From assembly GCF_013185915.1 (NCBI RefSeq), contig NZ_JAAZUH010000002.1, forward strand, positions 372,001 through 436,000: DNA of 64,000 nt, written 5' to 3'. The position numbers were made by a program, and so were the translations under genes. Shown in pieces: positions 1 to 7,777 of this stretch; position 1 is the first letter of the stretch; each line of letters begins with the position of its first letter. The notes under the pieces were generated by a model. That model worked only from the letters and a program-made list of their open reading frames with translations, searched no databases and was not told the origin of the DNA. The DNA is from Stenotrophomonas bentonitica (GTDB lineage Bacteria > Pseudomonadota > Gammaproteobacteria > Xanthomonadales > Xanthomonadaceae).

Positions 1-2
1 TT

Positions 3-44
3 GAAACAGCGGTGGGCAATCTTCAACACGCAGCAGGGCGGTAA
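3..44 (+). CDS. 3' end of an upstream gene (partial)
   Basis: The frame beginning at base 3 is open and stops with TAA at 42-44, four bases before the next ATG. This is consistent with the tail of an upstream gene in the same operon. Only 13 residues are present, so nothing can be said about function and the call is tentative. Confidence 0.3.
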   Translation, partial: ETAVGNLQHAAGR

Positions 45-47
45 ACA

Positions 48-431
48 ATGTTCGGGTGGATGGATCTGGTGGTGGTCAACGCTTTGTCGCTTGCGGCCTT
101 TGCGTTCTACTTCATTGCAGCCATTCGTTACGGTGTGAAGCGCAATTGGAAATCGTCTGTATTGATGGTGGCGTTTTCAACGGTTCCGTGGCTGGTGCTG
201 ATCTGTGTAACCCGAATTTGTTTGTTCTACTGCCTTGATATGTGGGGGGTGTGGATCACCCTGGGCGCGATGAAAATAGCGTTTAGTTGGACGTGCGGAG
301 CGTGCATTGCTTGCGTTCAATTCCTCCCCATTCGCGGCGCCACGCTGCCATCACTGTTTGTCGGGCTCGGTGTTGCGGCCGTGGGCACGGCGTTCTCACT
401 CATTGAATTATTTGGTCGGATTGATCTGTAG
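48..431 (+). CDS. small multi-pass inner-membrane protein, unknown function
   Basis: A 127-residue protein with about four hydrophobic segments (roughly residues 5-27, 38-58, 65-90 and 98-122) joined by short polar loops, so it is probably an inner-membrane protein. I see no catalytic motif and recognise no family. It lies 8 bp upstream of the gene at 440, whose SD follows its stop, so the two are probably co-transcribed. Confidence 0.65.
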   Translation: MFGWMDLVVVNALSLAAFAFYFIAAIRYGVKRNWKSSVLMVAFSTVPWLVLICVTRICLFYCLDMWGVWITLGAMKIAFSWTCGACIACVQFLPIRGATLPSLFVGLGVAAVGTAFSLIELFGRIDL

Positions 432-439
432 GAGGGTCA

Positions 440-943
440 ATGAACTACTCACATTTGGAGAAAAACGAAATACTGTTGTCAAAAGCTATTTCAACGCACT
501 CAGACAACCTTGACGCTTTGCGCTGGTATGTGCGCGTGGCTTGTGAGGATTTTCCAGGCCGTGCGCCTCGCATTTGCGAACACGCCATTGGGTCGATGAT
601 CCACTTTGGACCCGATAATTTGCATGTGTTGGTTGGGGCGCTCATCAACGCTGGTGAGGAAATGCCGCAAAACGTACTGTGGCTTATGTGTAAAGAGGGG
701 TTTTTAACGGGCGAGGTTGCGCCCCAGGTGGTGGAACTTATGGGACGTATTTTGAACAGCGACAAACCGGTTTCTCTGTATGAAGTGGAGTCCACATTGC
801 ATGTTGCTCAAATTGTTGGATGCAAAGATGTCGTTGCATTGTTAAGTGAGTACATCGACGCACAGCGTGAAAAGCAACGGGAAAATATTTGCAATGCACT
901 GTCAAGCGCACAGGGGAGGTCTGGTGTTGGTCGCAAGATTTGA
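440..943 (+). CDS. helical repeat-like protein with basic C-terminal RKI tail
   Basis: A 167-residue soluble protein, start supported by an AGGAGGG SD. It has helix-loop-helix periodicity and alternating 'LV..LI.AGE' stretches that resemble degenerate ankyrin-like repeats, but no clean repeat consensus. The last ~25 residues form a charged helix (REKQRENICNALSSA) followed by a Gly/Arg-rich end, GVGRKI. This matches the C-terminal module of the ankyrin proteins elsewhere in the window, with Ile in place of Met; the protein at 35555 also ends in RKI. The function is unknown. It probably belongs to the same tagged-protein group. Confidence 0.6.
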   Translation: MNYSHLEKNEILLSKAISTHSDNLDALRWYVRVACEDFPGRAPRICEHAIGSMIHFGPDNLHVLVGALINAGEEMPQNVLWLMCKEGFLTGEVAPQVVELMGRILNSDKPVSLYEVESTLHVAQIVGCKDVVALLSEYIDAQREKQRENICNALSSAQGRSGVGRKI

Positions 944-958
944 TTTCAATAAAACGTC

Positions 959-994
959 TTGACTTTGTTTGCGTTTGTGTTTGTATGAATAAAC
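959..994 (+). promoter_or_regulatory. shared-type promoter P1
   Basis: TTGACT at 959-964, 13 nt, TG at 978-979, hexamer TTGTAT at 981-986. A weak dyad pairs GTTT (979-982) with AAAC (991-994). The SD GAGGG follows at 999-1003. It drives the gene at 1009. Confidence 0.6.
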
Positions 995-1008
995 AGATGA
1001 GGGTATCT

Positions 1009-1203
1009 ATGGTGCGAAAAACATATTATTTATGGGAGCATGCTTCGGGAGAACTGTTTTGGCAGTCAAAGGGGGTTCATGATTATTTGCTCAAGGGCGA
1101 GTTAAATCGGCGCTATATGAAGATGGTAGGATGGACGGGGAGGCGGAAGCTCTTCACCAAGTTGGAATTGATAGAAACTAAGGTTGGGAGGGTCAATGAG
1201 TAA
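1009..1203 (+). CDS. small basic protein, unknown
   Basis: A 64-residue protein rich in Lys, Trp and Tyr (…YYLWEHASGELFWQSKG…). I chose ATG 1009 because it sits 5 nt after the GAGGG SD and downstream of promoter P1; two upstream in-frame ATGs (985, 997) lie in or before the SD. Its 3' end overlaps the next gene by 8 nt, so the two are probably translationally coupled. No family is recognised. Confidence 0.5.
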   Translation: MVRKTYYLWEHASGELFWQSKGVHDYLLKGELNRRYMKMVGWTGRRKLFTKLELIETKVGRVNE

Positions 1204-1597
1204 ATCGAAACAGAGAAATCATCGGGTTAAGCCGTCGGGCAATTGGGTTCCAAAGACCTGCGGGTATGCAATGTTCTATGAGACGGCTAAGTATTACGCG
1301 CGTCTGGATGCACGTGCGACAAAGCTTGATAAAACGATGACGGGAACGTTGCGCGAATTTATTTGGGATTTTGTCGAGAACCCTGATTTTGATCGGGATG
1401 AGTTCTTGAACTTGGGCTGTGAGCCACAGAAGCCTAAGCCTTTAAATAAAAATCATTTGGATAACGTGCGTAGCGAGGGCATTGGGTTTATATCCGACGC
1501 CAAGCCGGTTGTCAGCAAGGTTGAACAATTGGCGAGTGATTTTGGTATCAGCAAAGCTTCTCTTGTGCGCTATATCTTGCGGAAAAATCTGCAATAG
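1196..1597 (+). CDS. small DNA-binding-like protein, unknown
   Basis: A 133-residue protein with a strong SD (GGGAGGG) inside the preceding gene. Basic N-terminus (MSKSKQRNHRVK). The C-terminal ~30 residues (VEQLASDFGISKASLVRYILRKNL) look like a helix-turn-helix or the helical part of a ribbon-helix-helix, as in plasmid accessory proteins. The regulatory or DNA-binding role is inferred from that segment only. A terminator at 1623-1646 closes the unit. Confidence 0.55.
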   Translation: MSKSKQRNHRVKPSGNWVPKTCGYAMFYETAKYYARLDARATKLDKTMTGTLREFIWDFVENPDFDRDEFLNLGCEPQKPKPLNKNHLDNVRSEGIGFISDAKPVVSKVEQLASDFGISKASLVRYILRKNLQ

Positions 1598-1622
1598 CTA
1601 GTTTGGTCGGTTGTTCTTGAAT

Positions 1623-1646
1623 AAGCCCCGTTTCGGGGCTTTTTTA
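1623..1646 (+). terminator. intrinsic terminator
   Basis: GCCCCG / CGGGGC stem followed by a run of six T. It lies 26 bp after the stop at 1597. Confidence 0.85.
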
Positions 1647-1756
1647 TTGGGTCATCCGCTTTGCGGACCGCGCATATGGTCTACGACGCGCGCCACTGTC
1701 GCGCCCCTGCGGGCTTCAATCGCTTGCCCGATTTGGCAACATCTCAATAAAAGGTA

Positions 1757-1793
1757 TTGACAATATTCGGATATGTGTTTGATTAAATAAAAC
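1757..1793 (+). promoter_or_regulatory. shared-type promoter P2
   Basis: TTGACA at 1757-1762, 13 nt, TG at 1776-1777, hexamer TTGATT at 1779-1784. A short dyad pairs GTTT 1777-1780 with AAAC 1790-1793. SD AGGGGA follows. The upstream sequence CAATAAAAGGTA recurs before the promoters at 36055, 36718 and 48335. It drives the gene at 1806. Confidence 0.65.
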
Positions 1794-1805
1794 AGGGGAT
1801 GAATT

Positions 1806-2039
1806 ATGAAACCACTCATTGCAATATTCATTTTATTGGCTCCGCTGTTGTCGGTCGCCGAAGAGGTGCGTGGACGTTTTGTGGTGTCAATGACCATCGT
1901 TGAGTCGTGCGTATTGACCGATCACGGCATTCAAAAATGCACGACAGGAATGCGCGAACCCACCGTCGCCAAGGAAAAAATTGCGATCAAAACCCCGGAA
2001 GGATCCGATGAGCGGATCGTCACTGTAGTCACTTACTAA
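1806..2039 (+). CDS. small secreted/periplasmic protein
   Basis: A 77-residue protein with a clear Sec signal peptide (MKPLIAIFILLAPLLSVAEE), which leaves a mature product of about 58 residues. The mature part has two Cys (ESCVLTD…QKCTTG), possibly a disulfide. Function unknown. It is followed 8 bp later by the ankyrin gene at 2048 with an AAGGAG SD, so it probably heads an operon with 2048 and 2958. Confidence 0.6.
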   Translation: MKPLIAIFILLAPLLSVAEEVRGRFVVSMTIVESCVLTDHGIQKCTTGMREPTVAKEKIAIKTPEGSDERIVTVVTY

Positions 2040-2047
2040 GGAGTCGT

Positions 2048-2935
2048 ATGGATAAAAAATTCAACAAACACGAGACGCAAAAATTCATCAATGCAATCTT
2101 GGCTGTGGATCCAAATGGCGTGCGCAGCGCTTTAAAGAACAACGCGGACCCGACGCCTGTGTTGAAGACAGAATTGAACGTTTGGCATGCTCAATTGCGG
2201 GTGCCGGCCAACGAGGTGGCTCCACACGACACGTGCACTGTGCTGGACAAAAGCGCCGCACTGCTCACAGACGTTCTGCCACTGGACAACATGCAATCCG
2301 TGAAGTGGCTGGGTTTGGCTGGACACGTACCGATCGCATCGGCGGACGCCAATGAAGTGCGTATGGGGCCAAGCTCGTTTTCCAATGCCGTACTGGCGGC
2401 GGTGTTTGACATGTTCACTTCCATCGTTGGGGATCGCCCCGACGTGGACTCAGACGAGCAAATTGCTGCACTGGCACGTGCCAAAGAAATCATTGATCTG
2501 TGTTTGATCCACAAGTGCAACCTGGCTGGGTCCGACGCCAGAGGCATGACCGTCTTGCATTGGTGCTGTGCTTTGTACGACGACAAAGAGCTTGTCGAAC
2601 GGCTGGTGGCTGTGGGTGGCACGCCAACGATCAAAGACAAGGAGGGGTACACATCAATTGACGTTGCCGCGCAATACGGCCATCTCAACTCGTTTGCCGG
2701 TTTGAATGTTCGCGAGCAAGAAAAAAAAGACGGCAACCTTGCAACCGCTCCAACCAAAGACGATCTGGAAAAGATCGATTGGAGCGAGCTGGAGCCCTGC
2801 AACGACTTCATATCCACGCACCCCAGCCCATCTGCGGCCCCGCCCACAGCGCCAGCCAGCAAACCACCCAGCCGCTTGGCGATGTTCTTCAACGTTCTCC
2901 TGGGGCGGACCAGCCCTTTGGACAACGAACACTAA
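2048..2935 (+). CDS. ankyrin-repeat protein
   Basis: A 295-residue protein. A diverged N-terminal half is followed by two recognisable ankyrin repeats around residues 165-225 (GMTVLHWCCA…LVERLVAVGG, then GYTSIDVAAQYGHL). A Pro/Ala/Ser-rich linker precedes a short hydrophobic C-terminus. It has no signal peptide and lacks the RRxM tail found on other ankyrin proteins here. Ankyrin repeats mediate protein-protein contact; the partner is unknown. Confidence 0.7.
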   Translation: MDKKFNKHETQKFINAILAVDPNGVRSALKNNADPTPVLKTELNVWHAQLRVPANEVAPHDTCTVLDKSAALLTDVLPLDNMQSVKWLGLAGHVPIASADANEVRMGPSSFSNAVLAAVFDMFTSIVGDRPDVDSDEQIAALARAKEIIDLCLIHKCNLAGSDARGMTVLHWCCALYDDKELVERLVAVGGTPTIKDKEGYTSIDVAAQYGHLNSFAGLNVREQEKKDGNLATAPTKDDLEKIDWSELEPCNDFISTHPSPSAAPPTAPASKPPSRLAMFFNVLLGRTSPLDNEH

Positions 2936-2957
2936 TCAACTTGAAAAGGAGACACAT

Positions 2958-3311
2958 ATGAAAAATCTATTCTTTGGATTGACCGCAGTCCCACTGTTGG
3001 CTCTTGGCGTCCAATCTCAGAACGCCGACCTGGGCGCGGTCCTTTCGGTCAAGCAAACCTGTGCATTCGTCTCAGGGTCAGCCGCCGAGTTCCTGCGCTG
3101 TGACACATACGAGCAGCCCGATTGCGGCAGCGCTTTTTGCGACGGTGTGGGTGGCTTGCCGATATCAGTTTCCGTCGAGCGCAACACCGAACAGTTCGAC
3201 CCCGAAGAGATGCCGTTGTGGTGCGACCGCCAGCAGTGTTACGCCAACACAGGGCCATTCAAGGTCACTTTGGACTACGGAAATTTGCGCGCCACCGATG
3301 GATCTAAATAA
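2958..3311 (+). CDS. small Cys-rich secreted protein
   Basis: A 117-residue protein, start chosen after AAAGGAG. Signal peptide of about 23 residues. The mature part has at least six Cys (QTCAF, LRCDT, PDCGS, AFCDG, LWCDR, QQCYA), suggesting a disulfide-bonded extracytoplasmic domain. No family is recognised. It is the third gene of a possible operon 1806-2048-2958 and lies just upstream of the pilus operon. Confidence 0.55.
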   Translation: MKNLFFGLTAVPLLALGVQSQNADLGAVLSVKQTCAFVSGSAAEFLRCDTYEQPDCGSAFCDGVGGLPISVSVERNTEQFDPEEMPLWCDRQQCYANTGPFKVTLDYGNLRATDGSK

Positions 3312-3317
3312 AACGTA

Positions 3318-3357
3318 TTGACAATGTTCAGTCTTATGTTTAGCTCAATGTATACAT
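3318..3357 (+). promoter_or_regulatory. shared-type promoter P3 of the pilus operon
   Basis: TTGACA at 3318-3323, 13 nt, TG at 3337-3338, hexamer TTAGCT at 3340-3345, then a perfect 10-bp palindrome ATGTATACAT at 3348-3357. SD AGGAGG at 3366-3371. It drives the chaperone-usher genes. Confidence 0.6.
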
Positions 3358-3376
3358 AATTTTATAGGAGGATTTG

Positions 3377-4000
3377 ATGATTAAAAGCATTGTTGTGGCT
3401 TTATCTTTAGCACTTGTTCCGTTGGTGTCATCGGCCGCATCTGTTGGTCCGGTTTTCAAAGTCAACACCGCAGGGGAGAAAAGCGGGGTGTTGACGATAT
3501 CCAACGATGGTCCTGATCGTTCGTATCAGATCACTGTTGACGAACTGACCGTTGAAGGCGGTGTGTCCCGCAGAGGGCCATCGGAGAAAATTCGTTTTGC
3601 GCCGTCGATTGTTACGGTGAAAAAGGGCGCCACCCAATCCATTCGTTACATCAAGTCCGACCAAGTTGGACGTGAAGAATTTTTCCGCGTGAGCGTGGCC
3701 GAACTTCCCACACCTGGGGAGGTTGGGTTAATCAAATTGGTCAAGCAAGACCTGGCGTGGATTTGGCGTTCGCCATCGGCCAAGGCCAATCTCACAGGTC
3801 GTTGGGTTGCGGATCAATTTGAGGTGACCAACACGGGTGACGCATCTGCACGTTTGGTGTCGCCGTCATCGGGATCCGCAACCCGCAGTGGCTTGCTGGG
3901 CTATGTCCTGCCCGGTGAAACACGCAAGTTCGCGCTTGCGAATTTCCCGCACGGCGTGGTGTCGGTTGAAGTCAACGGACAACGCCAGGACATCAAATGA
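3377..4000 (+). CDS. periplasmic pilus chaperone (PapD/CsuC-like)
   Basis: A 207-residue protein with a Sec signal peptide (ends …SSAAS). The rest has the pattern of PapD-type chaperones: an N-terminal Ig-like domain with 'V.ISN.G….YQITVDELT', then 'FAPSIVTVKKGATQSIRYI', which matches the conserved 'P….L.P…Q.IR' motif of the subunit-binding G1 strand, and a second Ig-like domain. In this family the chaperone folds pilus subunits in the periplasm and passes them to the usher. ATG 3377 was chosen over TTG 3374 because it follows AGGAGG by 5 nt. It overlaps the usher start by 4 bp (ATGA). Confidence 0.85.
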   Translation: MIKSIVVALSLALVPLVSSAASVGPVFKVNTAGEKSGVLTISNDGPDRSYQITVDELTVEGGVSRRGPSEKIRFAPSIVTVKKGATQSIRYIKSDQVGREEFFRVSVAELPTPGEVGLIKLVKQDLAWIWRSPSAKANLTGRWVADQFEVTNTGDASARLVSPSSGSATRSGLLGYVLPGETRKFALANFPHGVVSVEVNGQRQDIK

Positions 4001-6174
4001 AAAGATCGGTCATCGCCTTGGCGATGGCTGTCTGCTTTGGACAAACCACTTGGGCCTCAGACGCAACCATCGCCGCTGTATCAATCAATGGGTCGCTCAA
4101 AAGCGACGTTGAAGAACTGCACGTTCGCGACGATGGGCAGTTGCTCATTGCCAAAGAGCGTTGGGCGCAATGGGGAATTCAGTTGCCCGCATCGTTGTCC
4201 GAGCGCGACGTGGTGTCGCCATCCGATTTGAACGCGGATGTTCAGTACGATCCAGCCAATCAAAGCTACAACATCCTTGTGCCCGCAAAGTATTTGCCGG
4301 CGCGCAACTACAACCCCGCCTCGCGCATGCGTACGGACATTGGTCCTTCGCCCAAAGGGGTGATGCTGGGGTACGACTACCGTGCGCAAGACAGCGATAC
4401 GTACGGCTTCACACAGTCGTTTTCGTACGACATTAGATCCAACGTCCTGGGTGGAACGTTCTATGGTGCCGGACAACTCAACGACGACAGCAACGGACTG
4501 AGCCACGAACGCTCTTTAACGACGTGGAGTAAGGATCTGTATGCCTCTCAGACTCGCGTGCAGATCGGTGATGTCATCAACGCCACGCCCAACGGCGCAT
4601 TGCTGGGCTCGCGCAACATGCTGGGGGTTCGCGTGGGCACCGATCGATCGTTGAGTAACGACGCATTTTATCCAGTCCCGACATTCAACGGGGTGGCCGA
4701 CACGCGCTCCACAGCCGAAGTCTTTGTCAACAGTGTGCGTTCGTCCCAACAGCAATTCCAGCCTGGGCCGTACCAGTTCGCAAGCCTCAATGCGCCGATC
4801 GGCTTAAGCACAGTCTCTATGGTGGTTCGCGACGAATTGGGCCGCGAATACTGGACAACACGGCAGTTCTACAGCACACCCAAAGCGCTTGCCAAAGGCC
4901 GCAGCGAATGGGAAGTCTCGGCCGGTTTGATGCGCAACGGAGGGTTGGGCAACGACTACGCTGACGTGGCGTGGAACGCGGTGTACGCACGCGGCATGTC
5001 TGACCGCTGGACCACAACGGCTGCGTTCCAGGGCACGGCCAAGGGTCAGTCGGCCATGTGGGGCAATCTTTGGAGCTTTGGGCGCTGGGGCGCTGCAACG
5101 TTTGATATCGCAACAAGCGGGGACGGCATGGCCGCCACGGTTGGATACGAGCGGCGCACCAACGGCTTGTCGTGGTCCGCTTCGCACACTCATGTCACCG
5201 ACGACTATTGGAACTTCAACCGCGAACGCTCCCGCTTTGCGCTTGAGTCGCAAACCACCTTGGGCGTGGCCTACCGCCAAAATAATTTCAGCGCAGCATT
5301 GAACTACAGCGATGTGCGCTATTCCAACCGTTCCACTCAGTTGCTTACCGCACAGTCGCGCTGGCAGTTGAACTCCCGCGCCGAACTGTCTGCATTTGCG
5401 CAGCACGACTTATCGCTGCGCGACACAACATTGAACGTTGGTTTCCGCTACCAATTTGGATCCGGCTCGGCCAGTGTCAATCGCAACGATGGCGAATGGT
5501 TTGGACAAGCCAACGGTTCCACCACACTGAAAAACCGCCGGCTGACGTGGAACGCAAGCGCAAGCGCCGGCAATCACTATGTGGCGGGGCGCTGGGATCT
5601 GCCGATGTCCACGTTGCTGCTGCAAAACAGCACAACCAGCACTGTGTTTGGAGCCAACGGTGGGGTGTGGATCGGGGAGGGCGGTGTACTGCCAACGTCC
5701 AGGCCGTTTGGATCGTACGCGCTCATTCGCGTTCCCAACATGCCCAACGCACGCGTTCAACTCACGGGCAAAAGCGTCACCACCAACGCCTTAGGCGTGG
5801 CCGTGGTCCCCAACGTCTCCGCATTGTTCGATCAAACAGTGACGGTGGACGCTTTGAGTCTTCCGTTCGGTGTGCAACTGGACAGCCTGAGCAAGAAAGC
5901 CGTGGCTCCGCGTGGGGGCGGGACAAAGCTGCAGTTCGACGTTCTGAGCAACACCACGCGGGAGTACGTGGTGGTGCGCAATGGGGTTCCGATCGATATG
6001 GCCAATGTCGTGGGCAAGCAAACCGTTGTTGGGATGCGAGGGGTGTTGGTGCTGGAAGCGCCCATCGCTGGTGACGTACTCACCATTGAAAAAGACGGTT
6101 CCACATGCGCCATCACCATCCCTCAGTCGGGGGAACTGGACAAACCAATTTTGGAATGCAAGGAGGTTTTATGA
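3997..6174 (+). CDS. outer-membrane usher (FimD/CsuD-like)
   Basis: A 725-residue protein with a signal peptide ending at …TTWA. It shows the usher layout: an N-terminal domain, a long β-barrel region rich in alternating aromatic and polar residues, a typical plug-region segment (…AEVFVNSVRSSQQQFQPGPYQF…) and C-terminal domains (…PNARVQLTGKSVTTNALGVAVVP…). The family forms the outer-membrane pore that assembles the pilus. It is about 100 residues shorter than FimD, as expected for the spore-coat-U (archaic) branch. It overlaps the genes on both sides, so the operon is chaperone-usher-subunit. Confidence 0.88.
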   Translation: MKRSVIALAMAVCFGQTTWASDATIAAVSINGSLKSDVEELHVRDDGQLLIAKERWAQWGIQLPASLSERDVVSPSDLNADVQYDPANQSYNILVPAKYLPARNYNPASRMRTDIGPSPKGVMLGYDYRAQDSDTYGFTQSFSYDIRSNVLGGTFYGAGQLNDDSNGLSHERSLTTWSKDLYASQTRVQIGDVINATPNGALLGSRNMLGVRVGTDRSLSNDAFYPVPTFNGVADTRSTAEVFVNSVRSSQQQFQPGPYQFASLNAPIGLSTVSMVVRDELGREYWTTRQFYSTPKALAKGRSEWEVSAGLMRNGGLGNDYADVAWNAVYARGMSDRWTTTAAFQGTAKGQSAMWGNLWSFGRWGAATFDIATSGDGMAATVGYERRTNGLSWSASHTHVTDDYWNFNRERSRFALESQTTLGVAYRQNNFSAALNYSDVRYSNRSTQLLTAQSRWQLNSRAELSAFAQHDLSLRDTTLNVGFRYQFGSGSASVNRNDGEWFGQANGSTTLKNRRLTWNASASAGNHYVAGRWDLPMSTLLLQNSTTSTVFGANGGVWIGEGGVLPTSRPFGSYALIRVPNMPNARVQLTGKSVTTNALGVAVVPNVSALFDQTVTVDALSLPFGVQLDSLSKKAVAPRGGGTKLQFDVLSNTTREYVVVRNGVPIDMANVVGKQTVVGMRGVLVLEAPIAGDVLTIEKDGSTCAITIPQSGELDKPILECKEVL

Positions 6175-6548
6175 AAGCGCTTCTTATTGCGTTGCTTTTG
6201 TTCTCAGGCACCGCCTGGGCGGACTGTTCGATCACCCCCAATCAAGACTTTGCGGTCTTGGATCAGGACGGAGGCGTGAACGTGCAATACGTCATCGAAT
6301 GCGACGAACCCACCGCCGCCACATTGCAAATTGACTCAAGTCAAATGGTTTTGCGATCGGCGAGCAACCACGAAATCCCATTGTCGGCGGCGCTATCCGG
6401 AGAGCCGTTGATTGATGAGGTGTCCATCGATGTTGCCGACGCGCCACTGCTGGTCACGATTGAATTCCGAAGTGTGTTGTCCACGTCGGTTCGCTACAAA
6501 GCTGCTGGTGTTTACAGCAGTTCTGTGCGTCTGGATCTGAACTATTAG
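6171..6548 (+). CDS. secreted pilus-associated protein, possible tip subunit
   Basis: A 125-residue protein with a signal peptide (…GTAWA) and an AGGAGG SD inside the usher 3' end; the start overlaps the usher stop (ATGA). The mature sequence is β-rich with a Cys pair (DCSITP…VIECDEP), as in spore coat U-domain pilins, and ends in '…VRLDLNY', a plausible donor strand for a chaperone. I infer a minor or tip subunit; it is diverged from the two pilins downstream. Confidence 0.65.
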   Translation: MKALLIALLLFSGTAWADCSITPNQDFAVLDQDGGVNVQYVIECDEPTAATLQIDSSQMVLRSASNHEIPLSAALSGEPLIDEVSIDVADAPLLVTIEFRSVLSTSVRYKAAGVYSSSVRLDLNY

Positions 6549-6556
6549 TTTGGGCA

Positions 6557-6584
6557 TTGACAATATGATGTTTTATGTTTTTCT
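6557..6584 (+). promoter_or_regulatory. shared-type promoter P4 of the pilin genes
   Basis: TTGACA at 6557-6562, 13 nt, TG at 6576-6577, hexamer TTTTCT at 6579-6584. No clear dyad. AAGGAG SD before the ATG at 6626. An independent promoter would allow more subunit than usher. Confidence 0.55.
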
Positions 6585-6625
6585 AACCATGATGCAACAC
6601 TTCAATCACTAAAAAAGGAGAGTAA

Positions 6626-7117
6626 ATGAAAACAGCACTATTAACCGCAGCAACAGCCGCAGCCTTACTGGTTTCGGGTTCCACGTTCGCCGCAACAAAA
6701 TCCACAACCATGAACTTCTCAATTTCTGTCGCGGCTACATGCGAAATATCACTTGAACAAGACACGTTGGAAACAGCAGCAACAGGCGGCTATTACACAG
6801 GTGGACGCTTTGAAGACAATCTTGGCGTGTTGTGCAGCGAAGATTTGCCCTACATTGTGGAAGCTTCCACAGATGCAAACGGACAGGTCATTGCAACATC
6901 GGCCACCTCCGCACGCCAATACCCAGTGACGTTCACACGTGGAACCGATCCATCGAGCAGCAACTATTTTGGTACGGACGCCAATGGACTGGCGCATGCC
7001 GCCGTGGGGACAGGGGCGTATCAGGCCATTCCATTTGGTTGGACTTTTGGCTACATCGATAAAGTGCTGGCCCCTGGCACTTACACAGGCAGTGTGACTT
7101 TTACGGTGGTGTACTAA
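6626..7117 (+). CDS. spore-coat-U-type major pilin, copy 1
   Basis: A 163-residue protein with a signal peptide (…GSTFAA). The mature part begins 'KSTTMNFSISVAATCEISL' and ends 'GTYTGSVTFTVVY', which is the spore coat U (SCPU) pilin pattern: conserved Cys in 'ATC', 'LGVLCSEDLPYIVEAS' and a terminal β-strand. It is the likely pilus subunit of the usher system upstream. It is a close paralog of the next gene, with a nearly identical nucleotide core at 6830-6895. Confidence 0.8.
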   Translation: MKTALLTAATAAALLVSGSTFAATKSTTMNFSISVAATCEISLEQDTLETAATGGYYTGGRFEDNLGVLCSEDLPYIVEASTDANGQVIATSATSARQYPVTFTRGTDPSSSNYFGTDANGLAHAAVGTGAYQAIPFGWTFGYIDKVLAPGTYTGSVTFTVVY

Positions 7118-7165
7118 TCGCACGCCGATCAAACAAAACAATCAACTTATAAGGAGAAATAAACA

Positions 7166-7678
7166 ATGAAAAAAACACTAATTCTTGCTTCTACGGCCGC
7201 CGTTGCCTTACTGGCATCCGGATCCTCGTTCGCCGCTTCCAAATCCGCAACGATGAACTTTTCGTTCTCCGTGGCTGCAACATGTGATATCTACTTGTCT
7301 GTCACTGACACCGTTAACCAGTCGGACGTGGTTGACGTTGCCGGGGAAGGTTGGGACGACAACTTAGGAGTCTTGTGCAGCGAAGATTTGCCCTACATTG
7401 TGGAAGCTTCCACAGATGCAAACGGACAGGTTATGGCTACATCCGCCACATCGGCGCGCGAGTACCCCGTAACATTGTACCGAGGGTCGGGCACCCGTTC
7501 CGTCCCGAAATTCGGTACCGACGCCAATGGCTTGGCGCTGTCTGGTGTTGGAACGGGTGCCCACCAAGCCATTCCGCTGGCGTATGAATTTGGTCAGCGC
7601 GACGCATACTATGGCTACTACAAGTCGTTGGCCGAAGGGACTTACACCGCAAGTGTGACCTTTACGGTGACGTACTGA
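7166..7678 (+). CDS. spore-coat-U-type major pilin, copy 2
   Basis: A 170-residue paralog of the preceding gene, with signal peptide, 'ATCDIYL', the same 'LGVLCSEDLPYIVEASTDANG' core and a terminal 'GTYTASVTFTVTY'. SD AAGGAG. The core around 7375-7440 is almost identical at base level to copy 1 while the flanks differ, which points to recent duplication or gene conversion. A terminator at 7693-7718 ends the unit. Confidence 0.8.
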   Translation: MKKTLILASTAAVALLASGSSFAASKSATMNFSFSVAATCDIYLSVTDTVNQSDVVDVAGEGWDDNLGVLCSEDLPYIVEASTDANGQVMATSATSAREYPVTLYRGSGTRSVPKFGTDANGLALSGVGTGAHQAIPLAYEFGQRDAYYGYYKSLAEGTYTASVTFTVTY

Positions 7679-7692
7679 TCCGGCATAAAAGA

Positions 7693-7718
7693 AAAGCCCG
7701 CTTCGGCGGGCTTTTTTT
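7693..7718 (+). terminator. intrinsic terminator
   Basis: AAAGCCCGC-TTCG-GCGGGC stem-loop plus seven T, directly after the second pilin. Confidence 0.9.
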
Positions 7719-7721
7719 GCC

Positions 7722-7765
7722 TTGACAATGTTGGCTTCTGTGCTTGGATGGAACATCATTCAAGC
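7722..7765 (+). promoter_or_regulatory. shared-type promoter P5 with 9-bp dyad
   Basis: TTGACA at 7722-7727, 13 nt, TG at 7741-7742, hexamer TTGGAT at 7744-7749. The dyad GCTTGGATG (7742-7750) pairs with CATCATTCAAGC ending at 7765 (one G-T pair). SD AAGGGGG follows. It drives the gene at 7778. Confidence 0.75.
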
Positions 7766-7777
7766 AAGGGGGTAACA

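Noticed and set aside
2191..2925. 244-residue ORF antisense to the ankyrin gene at 2048
   Set aside because: It lies wholly within a good coding frame on the other strand and has no supported start.
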